From contig NC_087065.1 of assembly GCF_963678635.1 (NCBI RefSeq), positions 45,820,381 through 45,884,380 on the forward strand: 64,000 nucleotides of DNA, read 5' to 3'. Shown here piece after piece: positions 1-11,500 of the stretch (the stretch's first letter is position 1; each line of letters begins with the position of its first letter). The translations under genes and the position numbers were made by a program. The notes beneath the pieces were generated by a model. It was given only the letters and a program-made list of their open reading frames with translations, was not told where the DNA came from and did not search any database. Source of the DNA: Symsagittifera roscoffensis (taxonomy: Eukaryota > Xenacoelomorpha > Acoela > Convolutidae).

Positions 1-1891
1 TTGTTATATGACCTTCTGTCAATAACTTCTCGATTTCTTTTTCGACTTTATCTTGTATGTGAATTGGGATTCTTCTCCCCTTTTCTTGAATCGGACATAG
101 TGGGTATTTGAATTTTGAACTGACAATGTGATTTTTCGAAATGCCTTGTCTTTCAAATAAGTTTTTAAATTTAGTGAAAAAATTTTTTTTCCAACCTTCT
201 GACTGCTCGCACATGAGCACGTCAAACCTGGTGAGTTCTTTTGGCGCTGGTCTTTGTGTAGTCACTATTCCCACTTGTCCTTGCAGGTCTAATCCCATGA
301 TGCATCTGGTTTTTCGTTCTGATACCAGAAAGGTTGCGCCCTTTACTTCCCAGCCCGCTGACCTCAGATTGGTTTTTAGGGCTCCCAGAATACTGATCGG
401 TTGTTTATTGTAGTCCACAAATTTGGTTTGTAAGTTCAATTTATCGGACGGTATGAATCTCACTTTGTTTGATTTTTCCATAATTTCCTTTGTCGTGGCC
501 CAGTTGAGAAATGAAACAGGACTTCCAGTGTCCACTGTTAATTGAATTATCTGATTATCTATTCGTACCATGGCTTTTAGTGATTTTACGCGATTCAATG
601 TTGGATCGCGAATCGAATCTATTTTCTGAACTCGTACCACTTTTCCGTCTGTTTTGTTTCTCATTTCGTTGATTCGGTCTTTCACATATTTTGAAACTCG
701 CTCATTTTCAGGTTGGTAGGTTTGTATCGACATAACTTCAAATTCACTACATGACCCAACACCTTCACTGATCTGATCGCATTCCTCTACCGATCCTTCC
801 GATTCTTCCGCAACTTCACTTACTTGTTGGGATCTGCACATTTTAGCGAAATGATTGGGTTTGCCACAGTGTTTACAGGTTTTCCCCATCGCTGGACAAT
901 TTTTTAGGTGTCCCTGTTCAAACGTCCTTCCACATCTATTACATGGTTTTGTTTTCGTGTTTTGATTCTTGTTATTATTCTGTCTTTTATGCGTTTCTCT
1001 TCTATTTGGAGTTTTGGTTGTCCCCCCCAAATTTCGAACTGCCATTACAGGTTCCTGTTTTACCCTCACACCCGAGGTGTAATTGCTACTTGATCCCCCT
1101 GTAGCCGCAGCATTAGTCTTCTGAAACGCCATTGTGGTTAACTTGCTATGTTCGAATTTTATAGCCCTTTTTAAAACTTCCACCGGATCTAGAGTTTCGA
1201 ATGTCAACGTGTGCTGCAATGTCATGTTTTTCATTTTCGAGATGAACAGGTCTCGCACTATTTCATTTTCCAATGCTCCCAGTTCTGATCGGGCTGCTTG
1301 AGCAGTTAACGCTGCGTGGAATGATTCTAGAGATTCTCCAGATTCTTGCATTCTCGTAAATAACTTGTATCTTTCGTATGTTACACATTTTACCTTTTGA
1401 AACGAGACTTCTGCCAAATCTGTTATTTCCCTGAACGTCATTTTCGATATTTCAACGTGCGGGTTCTTTTGTAGGAATCTCTTCTTTCCCTCTGTACCCA
1501 AAGATAAAAATAATCTTGACACCAGTTTCTTTTGTACTTCGTTGTAGAAGACATTGTGTCCGACTCGTGGGCCTCTTGTCTTTCTGTCTTCGTTCTCCAA
1601 TACTACTCTATCCCTTGCTAGCTTATCTCTAAGAATCCTAGCGTTCCTCGCATCTTCGTTCTCCCCATCCCTGGGCGTTTCCGGGCGTGGTGGTGGTTCC
1701 TCTAATATGTCTTTTGGTTCTTCCAAAATAATCTCTGGGTTCACATTTTCTTTGACCGTAACCGCCATGAGAAATTGTTCGAACCAAAATTTAAATTGCC
1801 ACGGAGGGTCTAGATTCGCTGATGCCCAAAATACCGGAATTCCCATATCCGTTCTGTTGTCTTGAGCTGCGAATCCTGCTGGCTGCGCCAT
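1..1891 (-). CDS. Gag-Pro-RT polyprotein, N-terminal 630 codons, partial
   Basis: Reading leftward from the ATG at 1891-1889, one frame stays open for 630 codons to the window edge with no stop. It begins MAQPAGFAAQ. The gag part has a charged, proline-rich stretch around residues 60-80 and a retrotransposon gag core. Two zinc knuckles follow: C-X2-C-X7-H-X4-C at residues 317-332 and C-X2-C-X4-H-X4-C at 339-352. The aspartyl protease has its DTGS active site at residues 454-457 and an IMGLDLQG flap-side motif further on. The last 40 residues match the usual N-terminal edge of reverse transcriptase (GRRIPIHIQDKVEKEIEK). Gag, protease and RT share one frame, unlike the other two LTR elements here. 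Polymerase core, RNase H and integrase would lie beyond the window. The intact frame suggests a young copy. Confidence 0.85.
   Translation of the reverse strand, partial: MAQPAGFAAQDNRTDMGIPVFWASANLDPPWQFKFWFEQFLMAVTVKENVNPEIILEEPKDILEEPPPRPETPRDGENEDARNARILRDKLARDRVVLENEDRKTRGPRVGHNVFYNEVQKKLVSRLFLSLGTEGKKRFLQKNPHVEISKMTFREITDLAEVSFQKVKCVTYERYKLFTRMQESGESLESFHAALTAQAARSELGALENEIVRDLFISKMKNMTLQHTLTFETLDPVEVLKRAIKFEHSKLTTMAFQKTNAAATGGSSSNYTSGVRVKQEPVMAVRNLGGTTKTPNRRETHKRQNNNKNQNTKTKPCNRCGRTFEQGHLKNCPAMGKTCKHCGKPNHFAKMCRSQQVSEVAEESEGSVEECDQISEGVGSCSEFEVMSIQTYQPENERVSKYVKDRINEMRNKTDGKVVRVQKIDSIRDPTLNRVKSLKAMVRIDNQIIQLTVDTGSPVSFLNWATTKEIMEKSNKVRFIPSDKLNLQTKFVDYNKQPISILGALKTNLRSAGWEVKGATFLVSERKTRCIMGLDLQGQVGIVTTQRPAPKELTRFDVLMCEQSEGWKKNFFTKFKNLFERQGISKNHIVSSKFKYPLCPIQEKGRRIPIHIQDKVEKEIEKLLTEGHIT
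1873..1890 (-). other. Primer-binding site, tRNA-Ser type
   Basis: Reading the - strand, TGGCGCAGCCAGCAGGAT starts one base after the A of the gag ATG and directly abuts the LTR end. It is complementary to a tRNA 3' end of the form ATCCTGCTGGCTGCG-CCA, which fits animal serine tRNAs. The gag start codon therefore straddles the LTR/PBS border. Confidence 0.75.
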
Positions 1892-2148
1892 GTGATATGC
1901 CTTGCGATATCGATTGCAAACAAGTTGTAATTCAATACTGTATTTTGGATATTGAATTTAGGTTTTCTGTTTCTTTTGTTTTGGTGTTGTACTGAGAGAT
2001 AGATCATTGTTAAGAACTCTGATCCCTCGCTTAATCTCAGTGTCATCACTTACGTATGACCTTGAGCATACCATAAAATAATGATTGAGCACCAAAGGTT
2101 AGCTGTACTTACGTATATAAATACTGCTACTGCAGTAGCGGTATGACA
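1892..2148 (-). repeat. 5' LTR of Mag-like element
   Basis: The LTR runs TGTCATAC...TATCACA on the - strand, 257 bp. The inner end is fixed by the primer-binding site. The outer end is inferred from the TG start, the TGTCAT similarity to the 3' LTR at 47108, and a TATA-like TATTTATATA about 27 bp in (2113-2122). The second LTR is outside the window, so the outer border is not proven. Confidence 0.6.
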
Positions 2149-4305
2149 CTTTCGTATCGAAAGTCGGAACAATAAAAGTATTTGATAATAAGTCCAGATT
2201 ATGCCTGTTTCAGTAAAAAGAGATGTCTGAGCTTCTGAGAAATATATCATATATTTGAAGTCTCAGAGTAAATTGTCTCTGAGTAAATCTAATTTTGCGT
2301 TTAACAGACTAAGCTTGAAAGCTCTGTGCTATTTTTTAAATGAATACTTGTAATTGAATATAAGTATTTTAAATTATATATAGGTAGAAATAAAAAGCTG
2401 AAAAAATATTCACAATGAATTACAATTGGTTAATTTTACCTTATAGTTGATATTTTTTTTATATAACAAACGAATTGTAAAAGAACTTTCATTGGCTAGA
2501 AGAGTTTTTTTCCTCCACTTTACATAAACTGAAGCTAAAATGATATTAAAACTGATCACTAACTTCTTTTACCGAGTGCGATGGTGCGTTTGCGCCAATG
2601 AAAAATGATTGTTATTTCAGTGGATCTCGTAGGTTTGTTTTTGGCGTTCTCTTTAGAGCTTGGGAAAATCATAGTACCGGTTGAACACTGCTTAGCACTT
2701 TGAAAGATTCGGCTGAAAGCATCACATTAATACAATTGTCGTTCCGACCAGCCCCTTAAAGGGGTACCGCGACAACTCGTTGCAAAAGACAACTCGTAAA
2801 AAGGTAACTAGCAAATTTTATCAAAAACGACAGTTGCGAAGTTTAAAAATTAGTTTCTAACTTAGGAATTTTGGTTTAAGGTCGACGGTGCGCGCGCTAC
2901 GCTATAATCGGCTCTAAGTTTTATATAAAGTCCTACCCTCTGTTTGCAAACTCTCAACACGTTGGTGCGGCTGCGGCTGCGAGTATATTGCAAGTTGCCT
3001 TTTAACGCGAGCCTAGTTTTTTCGTGCAAGTTGTCTCCCCCCCAAGTTGTCTGACCCATTTGATTAGAATAAATACAGGCCGTAAGGGATATATCAATTG
3101 AAGGACGTGCTAATTGATTATTTGCTCTGGTGACAGTCTCTCAGCCTACTCCGAGATCAGCTAATTTATGCTACATTAGGCTCGAAAAGGCAGGAAGAGG
3201 AGCTTTTTTGGAATTTGACCGCGGGGATGATGGAGCTCTCAAAACCCATCGACTTTAATAAGGGAGTTAATTCGATCAGTATTGAGATGCACTGTTCTAT
3301 ATTGATTCGGGCTACACAAACTTGGGATGTTGTAGCTTCAAATTAGCCCTGTTTGGCAAGCACTCCTCGGAGACAAATTTTGTAAGCTTCAATACTAATT
3401 AGCATTTATTAAGAACAAACATATCTTTTTTAAAAAACAGGTTTTTATCCCAAAAATCCCTGATTTTTAATTTACTACATCCAATATTGCAGAAAATCTT
3501 ACTTACTTTGTTTATTTTTAATGCAAAACAGTCGAATTGTCAATAATAAAAAGTCAATCAATAACTGATTTTCAAGCTTAGATTGATTCCTTTTTCATTA
3601 ATTCTATTAATCTCTACAAACTATATTACACTAAAAAAAAGATTTTTGTTGAGACGAGACTCATCCTTTCAAAATTTAAATTCCTTCCTCAAATCTGACA
3701 TTTACCAACTTAACAGCCTATCGTATTCCAGAGGCGACAGGATTTAACTTTGGGTACTCTCAAGTTCCTGAAAAAAAAAGAAACTAAATATTTTATCATC
3801 CTGTGCGAAATTGAAGTCATGCGTCATTGTACAGAATATTCAATCACTTTCCGAGCGAAAAAATTTTGGAGTTGTCAGGGTTTGACATTTGAGAACATAT
3901 TTTTGTGTTTAGCAGACAACTCTTGAAGCGTCAGGCACATGTTCGAAGGTTCCTATGAAGCTCCCAAAACGTCTGTTTTATAACTCCATTTTTTCTGTTC
4001 AACGTTCATTACATCAAGTTTTGATCAAAACTAGCTGAAATTGTGATTTTTTTAGCATAAAAAGCTTGAGCTTCGATGATAATTATAAAATTGTCGTTAA
4101 AAAACACGGAGTAGTGTTTCGAAACTCATTAAAAACTAAGTTGGTTTTCATTTTACAGTTGGACTGCTTAAGAAAAATTTGAACCCAATTCATCCATATA
4201 TTTTTAGTTCCGGCTAGGAAAGTGATCAAATATTAGTGCTGGATGCGTGATTTTTTCTCCAGACAAATTTTGCTTAACGAATTTTAGTTTCGACAAAGAT
4301 TTCAT
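2149..4305. other. Non-coding stretch upstream of HCN, no gene seen
   Basis: AT-rich DNA with only short chance frames. A block near 2920-2980 and another near 4440-4480 share a diverged match ending in a common CAACACGTTGG, so old dispersed repeats are present. No RNA gene or promoter could be supported. Confidence 0.5.
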
Positions 4306-4591
4306 GACAATCTACCCTATCCCATTCTACCCTATACTAATATAATTAATAATACAATCTACCCTTCGAACTATAAACATTTCAGTTGGTCAGAGATTAC
4401 TGAGCTGACTATCTCGGGTTCAAGGCTAATTTTCGTAAAGAGCCCTAACCTCTACTGGCAAGCTCGCAACACGTTGGCTGGACTTCAGATAGATCACTAT
4501 TTTGCTGTAATCATTCCGTCTTAAATTAGGCGCAGAGTAGAATGACATAGGTTAGAATAACATAAGGTAGAATGGCATAGGGAAGATTGTC
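4306..4591. repeat. Short inverted-repeat element (MITE-like)
   Basis: GACAATCTACCCTATCCC at the left end is answered by its reverse complement at the right end, 24 of 26 bases matching. Looser complementarity continues inward over tandem-like ACCCTAT / ATAGGG blocks, giving about 50-bp arms around a 180-bp centre. No clear target duplication was found, so it could be a foldback MITE or a local inverted duplication. Confidence 0.55.
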
Positions 4592-5067
4592 CTGCTACTT
4601 CGACAAAATTTATTCTAGCACCGGAAAATCGAAGCGGGAGTTTCTTTTAACAGAAGCCATTTCGGCTTAGAAACTATTTTACTATGAATTGAGTCGGATC
4701 TTTGTTCAAAAATGTTGAGTTACTTTGAAAAAATGGCTTTGAACCAAAATCTAAATCAGACTTGCTTAAAGGCGACCGGAAGATTCACTGCTTAGCCATC
4801 ATACGAGAATAATTGTTCTTTTAATGAAATATTCATCATATTGGTTTCATTTCCACTTACTTTTTTTTCTTGAGCAAATTCCACGCCAGTTTTCTATTTC
4901 ACATCCTAAAAAACGGGGAGAGCTTAACTTCACTCTAATTTCATTACCATCCATCGAATTCACCCTTCGAAAAGTCGCCACTACGCAAATTCAATCTCTC
5001 CCCAACTTTTGTTCATTTCAAATCAGATTAACTCTTCCTGGCTTATCAAAAATTGAAAGTTTATAAA
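4592..5067 (+). other. Likely 5' UTR and promoter region of HCN gene
   Basis: This stretch precedes the first HCN ATG. It holds an upstream frame that ends two bases before that ATG, but its composition is like the flanks and it looks non-coding. No TATA box or initiator could be assigned with confidence. Confidence 0.35.
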
Positions 5068-5530
5068 ATGTCATTATTCAGACGTCATCAGTCGTTAAAA
5101 AGGTCGAAACCCTCAAAAAAGTTTCGGAAACAAACAGGATTAGGCTACAAGAACGGAGAAACAGGAATACTTTCACAAACTCCCAAAACACTACCAATTA
5201 CAGACATGGCAGCTAAAGCCGACTGTAGCAGAAAACCGAAAACTTCAATCGCGAGTGGATTTTGGGATGTTTTTCCCAAAAAATTGAGCAAAACTGATCT
5301 AAACAACCATGCTTGTGACTGCCAAAATAAACTGCCTAAATTTGATGACTTTCAAGTTTCTCCCCGCCTTTTGAATAAATCCAACAACTTTCTGGGATCA
5401 AACTCGGCCAACAAAACATCGGACGTGCTTAGCAGTTCAGCTCACTCACTAGACAATTCATTCGGAAAAATTTCAACGGATTCTGCTGAAATATTATCTC
5501 CCAAACCACCCATAGCATTTTCTCATCACC
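5068..5530 (+). CDS. HCN: HCN exon 1: cytoplasmic N-terminus
   Basis: The ATG at 5068 begins [19 protein letters not shown], and the exon ends at a strong GTAAGT donor in phase 1. The 154 codons are rich in Ser, Lys and Asn with no recognisable domain, as in the poorly conserved N-termini of HCN channels. The split codon CGT formed with exon 2 keeps the frame open. An in-frame TTG lies five codons upstream, but the ATG is preferred. Lack of a conserved domain makes this exon less certain than the later ones. Confidence 0.7.
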
Positions 5531-8500
5531 GTAAGTAATTTATATTTCTATTGCCCGGTGCCCATTTCTACAGGTAGAGATTCTTACTTCTTTTTCTTTT
5601 TTTTAGGGTAAATGCTTTCATTGGTAGCAATTCAGTTAAAAGCAACGAGCATTGATAAATAGATTTCAGAACGTCAAAATTACTACATTACGGCTCATTA
5701 TAACTACAATTTCTAGTTGAATTTGAGTCTTTTCAATTATTCCCTTTTCAATCTTTGTTTTCAGTAGACACTTTCCTCCTGAAAAACCCTCTGGCCTAAA
5801 TTTGATAAGCTGCCAAAATGTTTTAATCAATTTTGACATTTTGAAAAGTTTGAAAACCACAAAGTTAGAAATGTTGAAAAAACGCTGTGAAGATACCGTT
5901 TGACTTTAGTTAGCTCTACAGTTTGATTGGCGCTAATTCAAAGTTTCGACATTATCAACTGATTCTGAATCAACTTTTCAGGTAAGCGGCTCTGTCAAAT
6001 AAGACCTTTAGTGATTTTGTTGAAGAGATACACAATGTAGACTTATATAAAAAGAAGTAACGAAAGAACTTTGTATTCGGTGCTTTTTGATAACGTAGAT
6101 GATATATTGAAGAACATAATTGCGGGGTATTTAGGTTAAAATGGAGTTTTAAGGTTTCACTTTGAATTTTTCATTTTAACTTCTACTGTTAAAAATAAAA
6201 TGATAAGCTGAAAACAATCGCACTCAAACATTGAAGTTTTTCGTACACGTCAAAATTCGTACCACATTAAAAAAGTTTTAAAAAAATCCCTGTTGAGAAA
6301 AACAGTTTGAAATTTTTGATTTTTCGTCTTAACTCGAGCGATTAAGGCAAGCGAGCACGAGCAGTCTTATTTTGATTGCTTAAAAGCTTACAATAGCTTA
6401 ATTTAAAACGTAAAAACTTAGTTTTACTCGAGTAACATTAGTTTACTTTGAGTATTTTAGCCCCTTTTTGGAATCAAAATTTTCAAAACGTCAAAAAACT
6501 GCAAAATTTGAGAAAAAATTTTCCTAAAGTTTTTTTCGATTTTTTCCTTTTCAAGCATTTTTTCTGCAAAACTGTTTTTCAATTTGATTATTTTACTATG
6601 ACTGTCAAATACACCTAATCTTCAGTGTTTTGTTCAATTCTTTTTATCACACCACGCCGAAAAAAACCGACAATACTTTGAAAAATTTTGATGTATTTTT
6701 AAGATTATGGTCGGAACATTTTGTGCCACTTGCTCAGTAACCAGCTATCCTTGTTTTCAATTTATAATTAGAGCACAACTATTTTGAACTCTTTCAAATA
6801 TCATGTATAAACCCAAAGAATATATTTTGTGCAATCGTGCAATTCGCTGTCTTGTATTGAGGTAGTTGACAGCAGATTCTGATGAGAGATTTTGCTTAGT
6901 ATGTGCAAGTTTCTAGGAAAAACTTTGAAATGTTTCGCATGTTTTTTCTTCTTCGTGAAAAATTTTTTTTCTTAAAACGCTATTTGAAAGAACTTGCGTT
7001 TGATTTTTAAATTTTTTTAACGCATGTCTAATGTCGAGAGAAACCGTTTTTCAATTTTTTATTTTTTATTAATTTATTGCAGTATAGAGGTTTTATGCTT
7101 TCTTTTCAAATTATAACCCTTGCAACCCATTCAACATATTCAAACACAAAGTAGTGGATAAAAATCAGTATATTTACCGAAAACAATCTAGATACAAAAC
7201 AGTGTAGATAAAGAAACAGTATACGCGCATTCAATAAAAAGAGAAAACAATATATCATAATGGATTTTTATTGTCAGTCTCCATAAGTTTCAAAAAAAAA
7301 GATTATAATCGATTAAAAAAGGATCATAATGTTACCATTTTTCGAAACAAAAAAACCCCATTTTAATCGATTATAATCGAATTTTTTGAAAAAATTATTT
7401 ATGAATTTTTATTGAATTATAATCCATTTCAATCGATTATAATCAATTTTTATTCAAAAAACGTCATCGCTTCATTTCGTTTTGTTTTCTTTTGTTTTGT
7501 GTACTTTTCAGTTAGTTTCTTTTAATTTTCTTTTCTTTCTATTTTTTGCTGACTGTTCATTTTCTTACTGTTTACTGCAAGGACGGATTTAGGGGGAGGG
7601 GGGTGTGTTTGTCTTTTTTCAGGGACTCGACCCCCTACCTACCCAAAGGGTTCCCTTTTATACTGTTTTGAGATATCCATATTTGGTGACGGACCCTTTG
7701 GCCTTCCGCGCCAATGAAAACTAATTTTGAGGGGGGTTCAAAAGTTTTGCTGCGGTGCACAATCTTTGGCCAAAACAGGGTTTTTTAAGTGCTTTGGGAG
7801 AGCTCGGAAAATCAATTTGGTCGACCTAAAAAAAGGTCGATAAAGTTTTCGGAAATTTTTTTTTTCGAGAATCCGCCTTCACCCGTCGAGAAAATCTCAT
7901 ATCCGCCCCTGGCTTGCTGATTTATTACTTCATACTGATTTTTACTGTGTTTTTTTTTATGCAGAGTAGCTAAATTATAATCCATTATATTTCAATTTTC
8001 TTGTAAATTAATATTATGATAGAAAAAGGGATTATATTTTATTATAATAGATTAAAATAGATTATAAGAGATTGTAAGAGATTTTCGGAAAAATTATAAT
8101 CAATTATAATTGATTATAATTGATTAAATTGTCACAAAAATATTTATCATTATTATGGATTATAAATCGTTTAAACATCTAAAATTGGCACTTATAAATA
8201 ATTATAATTTTGCTAAAAGTACGATTATAATTATAATATAAACGATTATTTTCTCTTTACTGAGTGCCGGTATAGATACAAAATAGTTCTATTTGATCTC
8301 GATGGTCACTCTCACTTTTAACAACAATCGTCATTTCGAACTGTTCATAGCACTGTTTTTCAAAACCTTGACAAACGAAAGATTGATCTCCTAATTAAAT
8401 TGCGATTTTTTTGCTTATAAAAGTATTAATTATTGAAACGATTTATCTTTTACTCAGGACCTCTGGCGTGTTTTTCAACAAATAATTTTAAAATTTGTTG

Positions 8501-11500
8501 ACATTTGGTTTTTTTGCTGTTTGGTTTTGATTTCTTACTCTCAGTTCTAAGCAGTTGCGAATAGCAAATCAATTTACGCAACTCTTAAAGTACAAATGGC
8601 GTAAGAAACGCTTTTTTGGAAGTCAATTTTCAGAATTCATAAACGGAACAGAAAAAATAATTTTTGATCCATTTTTTTAATTTATCAAAAATTATCCAAC
8701 AAAATTTTACTGCAATTTAATAAACTTCAACTTCGGAAACTGAAAAACGATCACAAAAGTCAATTTTTTGGTGTCCTTGAGTTGATTGATATTTTGCCTA
8801 CTTTCTGCTAGCTATGTTATTTTTTTTTTTGGTTTTTCAAGACCCTGTACAGTTCTGTTTTGCGTAGGAATATTTTTTGCAGAGACAAGCTAATAAAACT
8901 CAGGTCTATTTTCATCTTGACCGGTTAGATGACATTTTACTATCAAAAACCAAAGGCATTGAGCAGTTGCAATGAAAGGATTGAAAAATTTGAAACTGTT
9001 TTAAAAAATAGAGGTCTACGTTTTTCTCTTAATGGGAGTTCTATGGATATATATTGATTGCATTCGAGTTTTTTCGTCAGTGTCTGTAAAAACAAAAAAA
9101 AGGGTATATAATGTGCTAAAAATGTATCATACTGCAATTTTTTATTAAAGCAATAAAAGGTATTTGTAGATCAATTATAATAATTTTTTTTCTTTTTTAT
9201 AAATATCGATGAACAAACTCAATTGATTTCGATATTTTTTCTTTTTCCTTAAGATGGGGGTACGCATGCAAACTTCAACAGCAAAAAGTTGCTTGCACGT
9301 TTCAAAATAAAGTTATTCAACATAGTTTTTTGCTGCACAATTTGATTTTTGGTATGCAATTTGAATTATTCAATTTTTTCCTTCCATTTTATTTCTTAAT
9401 ATTTTTGAAAACTTTGGGGGAGGGGAATTAAAAACGGAGGTGGTTAAAGTTTGTTTCTTTGCCATTAATGTATATAATGTATATACTAAATTTGAGAGGA
9501 AACGCGTAAATGAAGACGTTTCGTAGAAACTTTTCATTGAGTGGCCAAAAATGGAATTTTGACCTGTTTTTGACAGGTTTGACAGAAAAAAAAACCAATC
9601 GAAAAATTTTTCTTGGCCGGGAAGGGGATTAAGAAACTGCAAAAAACGTTGGGGGTGGCTGAAATTTGCAATTCGTCTAAGTGTAGTTTTTGAAATCGAG
9701 TAATCCGTACACTCAGATCGTTTTGCAAAATTTTTGCATAACTTATATAATGAAAGCAGACATTCTTGCAAAACTTTGCACGAGACTAAATAAAAAAAAA
9801 TCCAAGTCAATTATTTTTGAATGGACTATAAAAAATTTTGAATTTATTAAAACAATGGATTACTAACGATTAATTCTAATCTGTTGCCTCAGGGTGAAAT
9901 GTGAATCGATCATGCTGCTAAAATTTTAGCCACCAAAAATCCAAACAAAAAAATTTTTTTTTCGCTTTTAGAAAAAGGTTGTCTTCAAATCGGTTTTCGA
10001 ATTTTTTTTCTACTAGAAGAATGAATATCTGATAAAAAATCCGATTCGTTTTTAAAATTTTGATTTGCTTCAATTAACATTACCTATTACTGAAGCTTAA
10101 TTTCAGTTCTTCGCAGAACATAAAAAATCAACAAAGAAAAATAGCGAAAAGTTGAAAAAATTCTTTTTTGATTAAGGTTTTCACTTTCTTGAGATATAAA
10201 TGTTACGGGTTGTATAACTCTGTGTTTTGTTGTCAAGCTGACTAATTAACCTTTGGGGTTAAACCTCCTGGCTCGTTGACTTAAAAAAATGTTCTCATTC
10301 CCCCGTATTTTAGAGTCTTTCTTTTCTGATTTTATATACCTGATTCATCAGCCAAATTCACAAGATATGCTTTCTTGATAAACAAAAATAAGTTTCCATC
10401 CCTTCGAAATCATTCTAAAAGCTTGCGTTCCTTCAGAAATTGGGAAATAAATTTTGGGAGCAATTGATAGAATATCGACAAGATATTGCTCTTGTTTTAA
10501 ATAAAGGAATTTGAATTTGTTTTTGTGAAATTTCTCGAAAAAATTTTTCTTCCTATGTTAAGGGGAAATTTTAACATAAGGTTATCTTTAATAATATTTG
10601 CATCAAATCTCCTAGAGTTTTTGTTCCGATTATTTTCGAAGAAAATGACGTACAGCTTGCGCTCGGGGTGGATTTTTTCTCCTGACAAATTTTAACATTT
10701 CGAAAATTGCTTTAATAAACTGCTGCTTGTTTTGCGTCCCGTGATGTACACTTTAAGAGAAATGTGGCAATTTTTTTCTCTTCGCCTACAAAAAATTAAT
10801 GCCGAATAGTTTCAAACAAACACAAAGATATTGAACGTAAAAGTATTATGCATAATATAGTTTGCGAGTTGCGTAATAAAGTTTATCATGGAGAAGACTT
10901 TCTGCTGATTTTGGATTTACCCGTTCTCTTAGCTCATCTTTAAGACTGTAGCAGCAATCTGATTTTAAAAACAGGGAGCTCAAAACAACAATTTTTCGAA
11001 TTTCAATGAAGATAGTGGCTTTTTAGTCTCTCGTGGCTGGTTGAAAAGCCTTTTAAACCCTTTTTCATGGTCTTACAGAACCAGACAAAGTAAACACTTT
11101 GTGAATTTTAACAATGAAAAGATATGAAATTACGCATGCTTATTTTAAAACCCCTATTTTGAGCGTTGGCATTTTGAGAATACTTATGCTAATTCATTCC
11201 TTTTTCTTCTATTGAAAGTCTTTAAAAGCTAAGCAAAGAGGGAAAGGTTTTTCTTAATTCGACAGCATTATTCGCTTGAGTTTTACCTATACCGTACAAG
11301 CGGATTAAAATTTTCAGTAAGACTTCAGAATTGGATTAGACGGTTTACAAATATAGTTTCTGGTCGATTTGCATTTTATATCACACTTTTTATAACATCT
11401 ATAACGTTCTATTTCCTAGACGTTCTATTTTATAACGTCAATGAAATAAGTTTCAAATAAAAATCTGACTCATTTTTCTCTTAAATTTTCTCAGCTATCT

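Larger units (their letters stand above)
1..2148 (-). mobile_element. Mag-like Ty3/gypsy LTR retrotransposon, 5' end only
   Basis: A - strand element enters the window with its 5' LTR at 1892-2148, then a primer-binding site and a gag-pol frame that is still open at base 1. The tRNA-Ser-type primer site directly abutting the LTR and overlapping the gag start codon, two zinc knuckles and a DTGS protease place it in the Mag-like branch of Ty3/gypsy. Its 3' half lies outside the window, so LTR identity and target duplication cannot be tested. It shares primer site and gag layout with the + strand element at 41462-47534, but the LTR sequences differ. Confidence 0.85.

Noticed and set aside
4824-5066. 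80-codon frame just before the HCN start
   Set aside because: AT-driven composition, no conserved feature. At most an upstream ORF in the 5' UTR.
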